The notes under the pieces were generated by a model. It saw only the letters and a program-made list of their open reading frames with translations, searched no databases and had not been told where the DNA came from. Shown here in pieces: positions 1 to 7,862 of a stretch of 64,000 bases of DNA (position 1 is the stretch's first letter; the number at the start of each line of letters is the position of its first letter). Location: assembly GCA_024278175.1 (NCBI GenBank), contig JAJRTS010000070.1, positions 86,278 through 150,277 of the forward strand, in the 5' to 3' direction. The DNA is from Gemmatimonadales bacterium. GTDB taxonomy: Bacteria; Gemmatimonadota; Glassbacteria; GWA2-58-10. The translations under genes and the position numbers were made by a program.

Positions 1-1087
1 ATACCCGGTAAAGCTCTTTCTCATCGGTTCTCTGCACCAGTTTGGCCATGCCGATATTACTCGACTTGGAGATAACTTCCTCGAATGACAAGTTGCCGTA
101 AGGGTGTACGTCCGGAATAACCCGGCGTCCAAGCCGCCACCTGCCGTTTTCGCAAAAGACCGAGTCCTCGAGGCTTACATGTCCGCCGCCGATCAGTGCG
201 CAAGCCACGAAAGGTTTGAACGTGCTGCCCGGCTCGAACGGAAGATTCGTGGCCAGGTTCTGGAAAGCGCCGCTGGCGAAAGAACGCGTGGTGTTGAGGT
301 CCACGCCCGGATAACTGGCCATCGCCAGAATCTCGCCGGTGGTGGGACGCACCGCCACCACGCATCCGTTGCGCGCTCCGCTTGTTTCCACGCTGCGGCG
401 CAGGGCTTCCTCGACAATCTCCTGGAACTCGGCCTCGATAGTAAGTTGAATGCGGCAGCCGTTGGCCTGCTGATGGAGCGGGTAGTCGAGCATGTTGTAT
501 GGTTTGCCGCGGGCGTCGCGTTGGACCACCAGCCAGCCCGGCTCACCGCGAAGGCGCTTGTCCAGGGCGAACTCGATTCCCGCCAGACCTACCTCGTCGA
601 CCCCCACATATCCGATCAACTGCGCGGCCAGGCTGTGGCGGGGGTAATAGCGTTTGGAGGAGAGGACGAAGCCCACGCCGGGCAGGTTCATCTCGCGAAG
701 CTTACGGACATTGACGGGATTGACCTTCTGCCGGATCATCACGAACGGACGTTTTTGGGCGATCCTTTTCACTATATTAGCGGCAGGCATTCCGAGGTGG
801 CTGGCCAGGGCTGTGGCGGTTTCGCGTCGGTTTTCGATCCGGGAGGGCACGGCGTAGACGTCCAGACCCTCGGCCGACACGGCCAGCGGCTCACCGTTGA
901 CGTCCAGGATGTCGCCACGGCGGGGTTGCAGGACGATCTTGCGCTTGTGCTGGCGGTCGGCTTCGGCCAGGTAATGCTCGCGCTGCAGGACCTGAATCCG
1001 GAACAGGTGTCCGGAAATCAGGCCGGCCAGCAGTACCAGGCACCAGAACACCAGCGACAGACGTGTGCGTGCCATGCGAGGGGTCAA
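1..1087 (-). CDS. ftsI: Peptidoglycan D,D-transpeptidase FtsI (PBP3/PBP2 family), 3' end beyond window
   Basis: Septal transpeptidase that cross-links peptidoglycan at the division site; an inner-membrane protein with a large periplasmic part. The translation shows an N-terminal membrane anchor (LSLVFWCLVLLAGLI), the dimerisation-domain motif RRGDILD, then the transpeptidase domain with the active-site Ser-x-x-Lys in PGSTFKPF and the SxN motif in KSSNIG. The KTG motif lies outside the window. Two starts are possible: ATG at 1075, or TTG at 1087, which has GAGG six bases upstream; I prefer TTG. It is the last gene seen of mraZ-rsmH-ftsL-ftsI, the usual order of the division and cell-wall cluster, with short spacing that implies one transcript. 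Confidence 0.93.
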   Translation of the reverse strand, partial: MTPRMARTRLSLVFWCLVLLAGLISGHLFRIQVLQREHYLAEADRQHKRKIVLQPRRGDILDVNGEPLAVSAEGLDVYAVPSRIENRRETATALASHLGMPAANIVKRIAQKRPFVMIRQKVNPVNVRKLREMNLPGVGFVLSSKRYYPRHSLAAQLIGYVGVDEVGLAGIEFALDKRLRGEPGWLVVQRDARGKPYNMLDYPLHQQANGCRIQLTIEAEFQEIVEEALRRSVETSGARNGCVVAVRPTTGEILAMASYPGVDLNTTRSFASGAFQNLATNLPFEPGSTFKPFVACALIGGGHVSLEDSVFCENGRWRLGRRVIPDVHPYGNLSFEEVISKSSNIGMAKLVQRTDEKELYRV

Positions 1088-1126
1088 ATCAATCCTCTAC
1101 GGGGGCTGGGGTTAACGCTCGTCGGT

Positions 1127-1477
1127 TCACCTGCCCAATCGGGGCGGTGAGGTTATCCTGATCCAGCGAATCCGCTCTGGATTGGGAAACTCCAGGCCAA
1201 GTTGTTCGCGGGCGTAGGATACTATCCGCGAACGTGACAGGCTGGCTTGTTTCTGGCCAATCAGGACGGATTGCTCGGTAATTAACTTATTTTTTTCGGA
1301 ATTCAGCTCCTGCGCTTCGATCATAAACTGCTGGCCCACAGCGTGCTTGTATACCAGCAGAAACGAAACGGCCAGCAGGCAGAGCATCAGTAGTGCGCCT
1401 GCCGAGAGGAAATTGCGGCGGGACTCGTGCCTGATCTCGACACTCTTCTGTCTGTATGCGGAGACGTAGGAATTCAT
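1127..1477 (-). CDS. ftsL: Cell division protein FtsL-like
   Basis: Small bitopic membrane protein of the divisome, in other bacteria a partner of FtsB and FtsQ that activates FtsWI. About 116 residues: a short basic cytoplasmic tail, one membrane helix around residues 26-43 (AGALLMLCLLAVSFLLVYK), then a periplasmic coiled-coil segment and the C-terminal motif AREQLGLEFPNPERI typical of FtsL/FtsB-like proteins. Sequence conservation in this family is low. The call rests on size, topology and position, two bases after rsmH and just before ftsI. Confidence 0.85.
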   Translation of the reverse strand: MNSYVSAYRQKSVEIRHESRRNFLSAGALLMLCLLAVSFLLVYKHAVGQQFMIEAQELNSEKNKLITEQSVLIGQKQASLSRSRIVSYAREQLGLEFPNPERIRWIRITSPPRLGR

Positions 1478-1479
1478 CC

Positions 1480-2466
1480 TCAGGCCTGCTCCCCGGCGGA
1501 ATCGCCGCCTGCCAGTTTACGCACCGCCCTGAGCAGGGCGGAGCGGCTGCGCGGATTGCTCTCCACTTCCGCTGTATCGGGTCGCAGTGGCTTGCGGGTC
1601 AGGATTTCCGCCCGGGGCTTGCGGCCGCAAGCGCAGAGGGGAAGTCCCTTGGGACACACACACCCGCTGGCCAGCTCGACGAAACAGCGTTTAACAATCC
1701 GGTCTTCGAGACTGTGGTAGGAAATCACCACCAGTCTCCCGTCCGATTTGAGAATGCCGAACAATTGTTCCAGACCTTCCTGAAGGGCCGCGAGCTCATC
1801 GTTGACCGCGATCCTGATGGCCTGGAAAACCTGTACGACATTTTTTCTTTCGCTCTGGCGGGGAACGGCTTTGCGGATCAAGTCCGCTAATTCCGCTGTG
1901 GATTGCAGCGGTTTCTCCCGGCGTTGCTCCACTATTTTTCTGGCGATACGCCGGTTGTACTTCGATTCGCCCCAGCGGCGGAAAATCCGTGCCAACTCGT
2001 CCTCGTCACTGGCTTCCAGCAGATGCGCCGCGGTTGTTTTCTCCCTGGAGTCCATCCGCATGTCCAGCGGACCATCGCGGTCGCAACTGAATCCGCGCTG
2101 CGGGGTGTCGAACTGGTGGGAGCTTACTCCAAGGTCGAGCAGCACCCCATCGAACTCAATGTCTCTGAATATCCCGGCGGCCCCGCGGAAATTGCCCCGC
2201 TCGAGCCTGACTCGTTTTCCGAAAACGGACAGCTTGCGCGCCGCCTCGGCCAGCGCCTCGCCATCCCGGTCCAGTCCAAAGAGTTTCGTATCGTGTGGCG
2301 CCAGCTCCATCAGCGCCCGGCTGTGGCCACCTCCGCCCACCGTAGCGTCAAGGAAATCTCCCCCCGAGGCGGCCCCGAGCAGCTCGAGTGCCTGCCGCGG
2401 CATTGCCGGAGTATGGTAGCCGGCCTCTCCAGTCATTTCTGCTTTCGACGGACTGCTTGAATACAT
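1480..2466 (-). CDS. rsmH: 16S rRNA (cytosine-1402-N4)-methyltransferase RsmH (MraW)
   Basis: SAM-dependent methyltransferase that modifies C1402 in the ribosomal P site. Motifs seen: HTPAM near the N-terminus, the SAM-binding DATVGGGGHS, then LDLGVSSHQ and GPLDMRMD, and the C-terminal VVISYHSLEDRIVK, all family hallmarks. About 328 residues, near the usual 310-320. The first ATG (2466) has a weak ribosome site; an in-frame ATG at 2436 (MTGEAGYHTPAM) is an equally good start and closer to the family's usual length. It sits between mraZ and ftsL in the division cluster. Confidence 0.96.
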   Translation of the reverse strand: MYSSSPSKAEMTGEAGYHTPAMPRQALELLGAASGGDFLDATVGGGGHSRALMELAPHDTKLFGLDRDGEALAEAARKLSVFGKRVRLERGNFRGAAGIFRDIEFDGVLLDLGVSSHQFDTPQRGFSCDRDGPLDMRMDSREKTTAAHLLEASDEDELARIFRRWGESKYNRRIARKIVEQRREKPLQSTAELADLIRKAVPRQSERKNVVQVFQAIRIAVNDELAALQEGLEQLFGILKSDGRLVVISYHSLEDRIVKRCFVELASGCVCPKGLPLCACGRKPRAEILTRKPLRPDTAEVESNPRSRSALLRAVRKLAGGDSAGEQA

Positions 2467-2514
2467 TAAGCCCGATATTAAGTAGAACAGTGTAACTGCG
2501 GATACAATTGCGTG

Positions 2515-2949
2515 TTAGTCGAGTACTTCAGCAATGTCCTCGAAAGTGAGGCCCTGTTCCTGTCCGAAAACCTGTGCGTAGTTTTCCTGCGCTTCGGGAT
2601 CCCAGAGCTCCACGCGGTCGTTGGCGCCCTGGAAGACAACTTCTTTGTTCAGACCAGCCAGTTCGAGCAGTTCACGGCTGATCAGGATGCGGTTCTGCTT
2701 GTCCAACTGGACATCGGTGGCGTAACGGGTCCACTCACGCATGAAGAAGCGCAGGTTCTTCTTGTTGCCGGGCAGGTTCTGCAACTTCTCCAGAGTTTGT
2801 TCATACTGTTCGGGCGTATAGAGATAGAGGCAGCCGTCCAGCCCGCGGTTGAGCACATAGGTGTCCACGCCGCCCGTGCGGAACTTGGGTGGAAGGCTGA
2901 TCCTGCCCTTGGAATCGAGGTTGTTCTTTACTCTGCCCCAGTGCCTCAT
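2515..2949 (-). CDS. mraZ: Transcriptional regulator MraZ
   Basis: DNA-binding repressor of the division and cell-wall cluster, first gene of that operon. The 144-residue protein shows both AbrB-like SpoVT half repeats: LDSKGRISLPPKFR near the N-terminus and LDKQNRILISRELL in the second half, each with the D-x-x-x-R-I/x-I/L-S/P pattern. Three GTGG-type boxes at 10-base intervals lie 50-80 bases upstream, the known architecture of MraZ autoregulatory operators. Ends in TAA; rsmH follows after about 50 bases. Confidence 0.95.
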   Translation of the reverse strand: MRHWGRVKNNLDSKGRISLPPKFRTGGVDTYVLNRGLDGCLYLYTPEQYEQTLEKLQNLPGNKKNLRFFMREWTRYATDVQLDKQNRILISRELLELAGLNKEVVFQGANDRVELWDPEAQENYAQVFGQEQGLTFEDIAEVLD

Positions 2950-3002
2950 CGATTACGCCCTGATGCAAGAAAACAATGGTTTAGCAGGCTTAGGAATGAA
3001 TT

Positions 3003-3027
3003 GACACAAATTCCCACTTTTTGCCAC
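3003..3027 (-). promoter_or_regulatory. MraZ operator: three direct GTGGN boxes with 10-bp period
   Basis: Read on the minus strand, GTGGC (3027-3023), GTGGG (3017-3013) and GTGTC (3007-3003) are spaced exactly 10 bases apart with AT-rich spacers. Known MraZ boxes are direct TGGGN-type repeats with this period. They lie just downstream of the -10 element, so bound MraZ would block its own promoter. The third box is degenerate. Confidence 0.85.
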
Positions 3028-3035
3028 ACATTATG

Positions 3036-3063
3036 AATATAGGGTTAAAACTCGTGTTGTCAA
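3036..3063 (-). promoter_or_regulatory. Sigma-70 type promoter of the mraZ-rsmH-ftsL-ftsI operon
   Basis: On the minus strand a perfect -35 TTGACA (3063-3058), a 16-base spacer and -10 TATATT (3041-3036). Expected start of transcription is near 3029, immediately upstream of the MraZ boxes. Confidence 0.75.
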
Positions 3064-3226
3064 GTGGAAATGGGAAAAAATTCACACGCAGGATTAAGGG
3101 GCGTTTTTTTGATGGGCGAGCAAAAAGAGCAGACAGACAAATGAGATATGTGGGCAGGTGTGGAGAACACCGGGGCACGGACAGGGTTAATTTACAGCAT
3201 TGGGAACAGGCTGGCCTGTGGGGGGG

Positions 3227-3526
3227 TCAGTTGCGAGATACGATGGTCAGGTTAGAGGAGGCGCCTGGAGATTTGCTTTCGACGCCGCGGAGTTGGCGAA
3301 GGCGTTTGGTAAGCTTGTCTTCGAAAGCGGGAGAGGCGCAAACGTTAATACAATCGTACTTGTCCCAGCAGCTAAGTTCGTCGCGGATTTGTTTGAGCAG
3401 TTTGTACTCTTCGGCCAGCGCGGAGTTTGTAAGCAGCAGCGCGGCGATCCGCCCGGCCTCGGCCCCGTCCAGTTCGCGGTCCAGGTACGCGCTCAACTGA
3501 ATCAGGTCTTCGGCCGGATCCGTCAT
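3227..3526 (-). CDS. Probable anti-sigma factor partner of the upstream ECF sigma
   Basis: A 99-residue soluble protein beginning with the anti-sigma signature IQLSAYLDRELDG, as in zinc-finger anti-sigma domains (zf-HC2/RseA-like). The usual H-x3-C-x2-C zinc ligands are not in place: the segment after the helix reads TNSALAEEYKLL. It would therefore be a zinc-less version. No membrane helix follows, so it would act in the cytoplasm. Its ATG lies one base after the sigma gene's TGA, so the two are translationally coupled. Function is inferred from the N-terminal signature and position. Confidence 0.65.
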   Translation of the reverse strand: MTDPAEDLIQLSAYLDRELDGAEAGRIAALLLTNSALAEEYKLLKQIRDELSCWDKYDCINVCASPAFEDKLTKRLRQLRGVESKSPGASSNLTIVSRN

Positions 3527-3527
3527 C

Positions 3528-4136
3528 TCACATCACCTTGATTTGGGAGTCGAACTTTTGTTTGAGTTGGTAGCGCGCCCTGTGAATCCAGATTTTGACC
3601 TCGTTGAGCGAGGCTCCCATGATCTCGGCTATCTCCTTGTAGGAGTAGCCGTGAAACTGACGCAGGATCAGCACCGTGCGGTAACGCGGGGAGAGAGTTT
3701 TAAGAATATGCTTGATCTTCTCGCCCAGTTCCCTGGTGTAGACTTCCTGTTCCGGATCGGGACTGCTGTTATCGCCAAGCACGCTATGGGCGTCCAGCCG
3801 GTTGATTCCGTCCTCGCTCGTTGCGTCCAGTTCTACGTCTGTATGCGACTTCCGCTTGCGGAACTCGTCCAGGCACAGGTTGGTCAGAATTTTGCTTAAC
3901 AGCGTGATGAACTTGGCGGTGACCTGATACTTGTACCTGTATTTGTAGAGCCGGATGAAACCTTCCTGCGAGATGTCCTCGCTCAGTTCCAGATCACGGA
4001 CGAACCGGTAACAGAAGCGGACGCTGTAGTCCTTGTACCGGGTGACGATTTCGTTGAAAGCCTCCTCGCGGCCGGCCTGCAACTCAAGCATCAATTTTTC
4101 GTCCGGAAGGTTCGTAAGCGCGCGGGGAGTTGCCAT
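3528..4136 (-). CDS. RNA polymerase ECF-type sigma factor (sigma-70 family)
   Basis: About 202 residues with the two ECF domains. Region 2 includes LPDEKLMLELQAG, the AFNEIVTRYKD stretch and DISQEGFIRLYKY. Region 4 includes SPRYRTVLILRQFHGYSY followed by the helix-turn-helix EIAEIMGASLNEVKIWIHRA. The first ATG (4136) has AGGGTG nine bases upstream; a GTG at 4148 in the same frame is an alternative. Followed one base later by the anti-sigma gene. The stimulus cannot be told from the sequence. Confidence 0.9.
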   Translation of the reverse strand: MATPRALTNLPDEKLMLELQAGREEAFNEIVTRYKDYSVRFCYRFVRDLELSEDISQEGFIRLYKYRYKYQVTAKFITLLSKILTNLCLDEFRKRKSHTDVELDATSEDGINRLDAHSVLGDNSSPDPEQEVYTRELGEKIKHILKTLSPRYRTVLILRQFHGYSYKEIAEIMGASLNEVKIWIHRARYQLKQKFDSQIKVM

Positions 4137-4239
4137 CTGGTTAATCACCCTGTGCTAATCGTTTAACGAGTCGGTGCAGCGGAAGTTACCGGATTGTGAG
4201 AGAAAATCAATCTGGACAACTGCGTACAATTTCTATGTT

Positions 4240-4268
4240 AGTCTACTAAAGGATTACAAAAATGTCAA
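4240..4268 (-). promoter_or_regulatory. Candidate housekeeping promoter for the ECF sigma gene
   Basis: Minus-strand TTGACA (4268-4263), 17-base spacer, TAGACT (4245-4240), about 105 bases before the sigma start. It looks like a housekeeping promoter rather than an ECF autoregulatory one. From here to the next gene (4269-4468) I see nothing else. Confidence 0.5.
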
Positions 4269-4468
4269 GAATAAAAGTGTAATAAAATGTCCAGAATTGA
4301 ACGCCGGAGTGTGAATAAACGGCCAAGCTCTTTGTTGGCAAAGATGTCGGCGGACTTGCAGGGGCGGGCGGGATGATGTATTTTTAGGCTCACAATGCTT
4401 ACTTGGTATTCGCTATTGCCGCGGTGCATTTTTTTGCAACGGCGCACAATCCGCACTGGAGACCTGAG

Positions 4469-5197
4469 TTGAGCGAAAAACGGCTGGACGTGCTGGCGGT
4501 CACCGCGCATCCCGACGATGCGGAGCTGATCTGCGGAGGTACGCTGATCCGTTGCGTGGACAAGGGTTACCGCGTGGGCGCGCTGGAGCTCACCGGCGGC
4601 GAGAGTGGGAGCCGGGGCAACGCGCTCAGACGCGCCCGGGAGGCCGAGGCCGCCGCGGAAGTGATGGGCCTGGCCGTGCGCGAATCACTGGAGCTTCCCG
4701 ATGCACAGCTTGTGGATACGGTGGAGAACAGGGTCAAGCTGGCCGAGGCTATCCGGCGGCTGGGTCCGCGCGTGCTGATCCTCCATAATAATGAATCATG
4801 GCGGCATCCGGACCACGGGGTGGCCATGAATCTGGGCCGGGCGGCCGCGTTTCTGGCCGGGCTGAAAATGATCCCGGGCGAGGGCTATTTACAGCGGCCG
4901 GAGAAAATACTGTACTGCCAGGCCTATACCTAGCACCCTGTCAAGCCTTCGTTCGTGGTGGATATCAGCGGCCAGTTCGAGCGCAAGCTGGAAGCGATTA
5001 TGTGCTATACCAGTCAGTTTGAGGGCAAAACGGAAGCCGGCGAGCTGTTTCCCAATGGCCAGAGCCTGCCGGAGCTGATCCGTACCAGTTGTGCCAACTA
5101 CGGGAGTTGGATCCGTACGGCCTACGGCGAACCGTTTTTTGTCGATGAAACGCTGGAAGTCCGGGATATCGTCAAGATGGGTGTCAAGTCGATCTGA
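4469..5197 (+). CDS. bshB1: LmbE/BshB1-like N-acetyl-GlcNAc-malate deacetylase, interrupted by an in-frame TAG
   Basis: Zinc-dependent deacetylase family; BshB1 removes the acetyl group from GlcNAc-malate in bacillithiol synthesis. Seen: zinc motif AHPDDAEL, GGESGSRG, the Arg/Glu helix, and HPDH. Start is TTG at 4469 with GGAG seven bases upstream. Codon 155 (4931-4933) is TAG. The same frame continues without a gap into HPVKPSFVVDISGQFERKL and the C-terminal region ending at TGA 5195, giving 242 codons in total, about the family length (B. subtilis 236). So the lesion is a single codon, possibly GAG to TAG. It could be a pseudogene, a consensus error, or readthrough. Assignment to BshB1 rather than another LmbE deacetylase is inferred from the C-terminal half. 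Confidence 0.75.
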
Positions 5198-5228
5198 GCC
5201 GATGGAGACCAGGTCAGGGAGGGATGAG

Positions 5229-5510
5229 ATGAACTGTCACGGTTGCGGGGCCGTGGTCGGGATCGAGGGCAAGGTCGGCCGCAAGGAGCTGTGCGTCTCG
5301 TGCGGACGGCCGCTGCGCTGCTGCAAAAATTGCGAACTCCACGTCCCGACCGCCAGCAATGAGTGCCACGAGCCCCAGGCGGAATGGGTGGCGGACAGGG
5401 AATCGGCCAATTTCTGCGAGTTTTTTACCCCCTCCACACGCGGAGGCATCGCTGCCGCCGTGGATAAGGCCGGCCAGGCCAGGAAAAAACTGGACGACCT
5501 TTTCAGGTAG
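5229..5510 (+). CDS. Conserved Cys-rich (zinc-ribbon-like) protein of unknown function
   Basis: A 93-residue protein starting MNCHGCG, with C-x2-C pairs at residues 3-6 and 22-25, a CCKNCELH cluster, a later NECHEPQAEW and a C-terminal NFCEFF motif. The spacing suggests two metal sites. I have seen this pattern (Cys pairs, EPQAEWV, NFC-x-[FY]F) as a conserved uncharacterised family but can assign no activity. Start ATG has GGAGGGATGAG in front. It follows bshB1 by about 30 bases and ends in TAG; reading on would add only ten residues, so the TAG looks real. A strong terminator follows. Confidence 0.7.
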   Translation: MNCHGCGAVVGIEGKVGRKELCVSCGRPLRCCKNCELHVPTASNECHEPQAEWVADRESANFCEFFTPSTRGGIAAAVDKAGQARKKLDDLFR

Positions 5511-5594
5511 GCCGGGGCCGCGCTGGCCACTGGCGAGGATTAATCGGGATGATAATGGATAACCTGCGCAGCGGCGTGCCAGGCAAGACCGTAA

Positions 5595-5636
5595 TTTTCA
5601 AAAAAACTCCGGCTGAAACTCAGCCGGAGTTTTTTG
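5595..5636. terminator. Bidirectional intrinsic terminator
   Basis: Perfect 12-bp stem (5605-5616 with 5620-5631), 3-base loop, T-run on the plus side and A-run on the left, which is a T-run on the minus strand. It separates the convergent plus-strand Cys-rich gene and minus-strand HD-GYP gene. Confidence 0.9.
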
Positions 5637-5657
5637 CATGATAAACCTGACCGGGCA

Positions 5658-7655
5658 TTACTTCTTGCCCGCATTCAACAGGTCGTAAACATTCGCCTCC
5701 ACAAAAACCTTGAACAGTTCCCCGTCCACTTTGCTCTCTTTTACCTCGTAGCTCAGGATATCCAGCGCTTTCTCGACAGGCACGGCGGGCTTGTAGGGAC
5801 GGTCGGTAGCGGTCAGGGCGTCGAAGATGTCGCTGATCGTCATCATCCTGGTCTGCGGCTGGATCACCATCGCGTCCACACCACGGGGATAGCCGCTGCC
5901 ATCGAGCTTCTCGTGATGTCCATAGGCGATCTCCGGGATGTTTTTCAGCTCGGTTGTCCAAGGGATTTTGGTCAGGAAATTGAACGTGTGGGTAACGTGG
6001 CTCTCGATTTCCAGCCGTTCCTCGCTGGTGAGCGAACCCTTGGGAATCGACAGGATGCTGCGCTCGCTGCTTTCCAGCAGGGAGAAATCCCTGTCGTCCG
6101 GGTCGTTGATAACGATTTTGCTGACCTCTTCCAGGATCGCGAATTCGTCTTTGGCCAGAATGCTCGGCTCGTTGGCGCTGACAACCATCGCCAGGTAGCG
6201 GTCAAGCATTTCGATTCTCTCCCGTGTGACGCTGTCGATCTCCCGGAACCGGTCCAGGTACTCCTGCCTGTTGCTTTCCAGGGCTGTTTCGAGCTTACTG
6301 CGTTCTTTGAGCTTGCGGTAGATCTGCCGCGCCAGGTCGAACCGCTGCCTGATTATCGCCAGGTGCTCGGGGAACAGTTTCTTGGCCTTGAGCAGGATGT
6401 TCTCCCGCACGCCAACCTTGCCGAAATCGTGCAGCAGCGCGGCATAGCGGATTTCCTTGATCTGAGATTCGTTGAACTTCAACTCGCCGAGCGGCCCGCT
6501 GGCCACCCGGTTCACTTTCTCGGCGATACCCACGGTCAGCGTGGCCACCCGTTCGCTGTGGCCGCAGGTTGTCGGGTCTCGTGATTCGATAGCGGTTACC
6601 GAGGCCTGGACGAAACCCTCGAACAGGTTCTCGATATCGCGGTAGAGCTGGTAGTTTTCCAGCGCCACCGCCGCCTGGCTGGCCAGGGCCTCGATCAGGT
6701 TGCAACTGCGCTCGTCGAACGGCAGCACGTGCTTTTCCACCGCCCGTGGGCTGGACAGGACCAGCTCCGGCGAAAGCTTGCGGTTGATCAACTGGATTAC
6801 GCCTGTGATCTCGTCCTTCTGGTTGCGCATTGCCACGGCCAGCATACTCATAGTGCGGTAGTTGTTGCTTTTGTCGAACGACTTGTTGATCGAAAACTGG
6901 TAGCGCTCGGGGACACGGTAGCAGTCCTCCAGCCGCAGCGACTCGCCGGTCAGGGCCACGTAGCCGGCGATACTGTCCGGCCCGATCGGAATGGTGAACT
7001 CGTTGAAATCGACATTGAGCGAATGGGACAGGGTGTTGGAAAAATGAAGAACCCGCTCGCCGTTCTCATTTTCGCGGATAATATAGACACTGCCGGCGTC
7101 CGCCGTGGTCACCTCGCAGGCCTGCAGCAGGATTTTATCCAGCAGGCGGCCGATGTTGCGTTCGCTCGAAAGCGAGATACCGATCTCGATCAGTTTCTCC
7201 AGCTCGCGATTTCCGGCCAGGTGATGTTCCTGCAGTGCGGTTATCTGGCGTCTGAGCAACGCCGTGCGCCAGGCGTCGCGTACGGCCACCAGCGCCTGTC
7301 TCGGCGTAAAGTCGGCGGGCAGCAGGCAACTCATCCCGGCAGGCTCCGGGGGGAACGGCCCCTCGTCGTCGATCATCACCACCGGCGAGGACATGGCCGC
7401 GGTATCCGCGCAATGTTTAAGAATGTCAAGCAGTTTGCGCCAGCCCTCGCTGTCGGCTACAATAACCAGCGGGGAAGGGCAGGGGGCGCCGGCCTGGGTG
7501 CCATCGGCATGCAGTAATTCGAAACCGAGCTCCGTTAACTGCGGTTCCAGCTCCGCCAGACGGCCGCTTTCGGCGAGTAATAAAGTTCCAGCCGGATCGT
7601 TCCCATCCGCTGCCCGCGATTTCCCGGTGGCTTGTACTGTGGCTTTTATGCGCAT
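5658..7655 (-). CDS. GAF / HD-GYP domain protein (putative cyclic-di-GMP phosphodiesterase)
   Basis: About 665 residues. The N-terminal ~130 residues look like a degenerate receiver. A GAF domain follows (around residues 150-320), then an HD-GYP domain with HDFGK near residue 408 and the family signature HHEKLDGSGYPRG near 578. HD-GYP proteins hydrolyse cyclic-di-GMP or related dinucleotides with a di-iron centre. Unusual: about 110 mostly helical residues are inserted between ILLKAKKL and the next metal-ligand helix (IESHVTHTF), where most HD-GYP domains are nearly contiguous. Start chosen at ATG 7655, with GAGAG just upstream; a GTG at 7691 adds 12 residues. Single-gene unit, convergent with the preceding gene. 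Confidence 0.9.
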   Translation of the reverse strand: MRIKATVQATGKSRAADGNDPAGTLLLAESGRLAELEPQLTELGFELLHADGTQAGAPCPSPLVIVADSEGWRKLLDILKHCADTAAMSSPVVMIDDEGPFPPEPAGMSCLLPADFTPRQALVAVRDAWRTALLRRQITALQEHHLAGNRELEKLIEIGISLSSERNIGRLLDKILLQACEVTTADAGSVYIIRENENGERVLHFSNTLSHSLNVDFNEFTIPIGPDSIAGYVALTGESLRLEDCYRVPERYQFSINKSFDKSNNYRTMSMLAVAMRNQKDEITGVIQLINRKLSPELVLSSPRAVEKHVLPFDERSCNLIEALASQAAVALENYQLYRDIENLFEGFVQASVTAIESRDPTTCGHSERVATLTVGIAEKVNRVASGPLGELKFNESQIKEIRYAALLHDFGKVGVRENILLKAKKLFPEHLAIIRQRFDLARQIYRKLKERSKLETALESNRQEYLDRFREIDSVTRERIEMLDRYLAMVVSANEPSILAKDEFAILEEVSKIVINDPDDRDFSLLESSERSILSIPKGSLTSEERLEIESHVTHTFNFLTKIPWTTELKNIPEIAYGHHEKLDGSGYPRGVDAMVIQPQTRMMTISDIFDALTATDRPYKPAVPVEKALDILSYEVKESKVDGELFKVFVEANVYDLLNAGKK

Positions 7656-7862
7656 ACTCTCTGACTTCTGGTTAATTTTATTGCAGGTCACGCCCCGCGG
7701 TACATCGAGACGGGGTATGCTCCCCCCTTGACCCGTTCACTCCGATATTCTAATTTATGAAATCCCTTTTGATGATGCAACTTTTTGATATTTCGAGTTT
7801 TTACGGTTTCCAGCCAGCCTGGGAGGCGGTCGGGGCGACCCGGCTGAGGAAGGATGTGCGGT

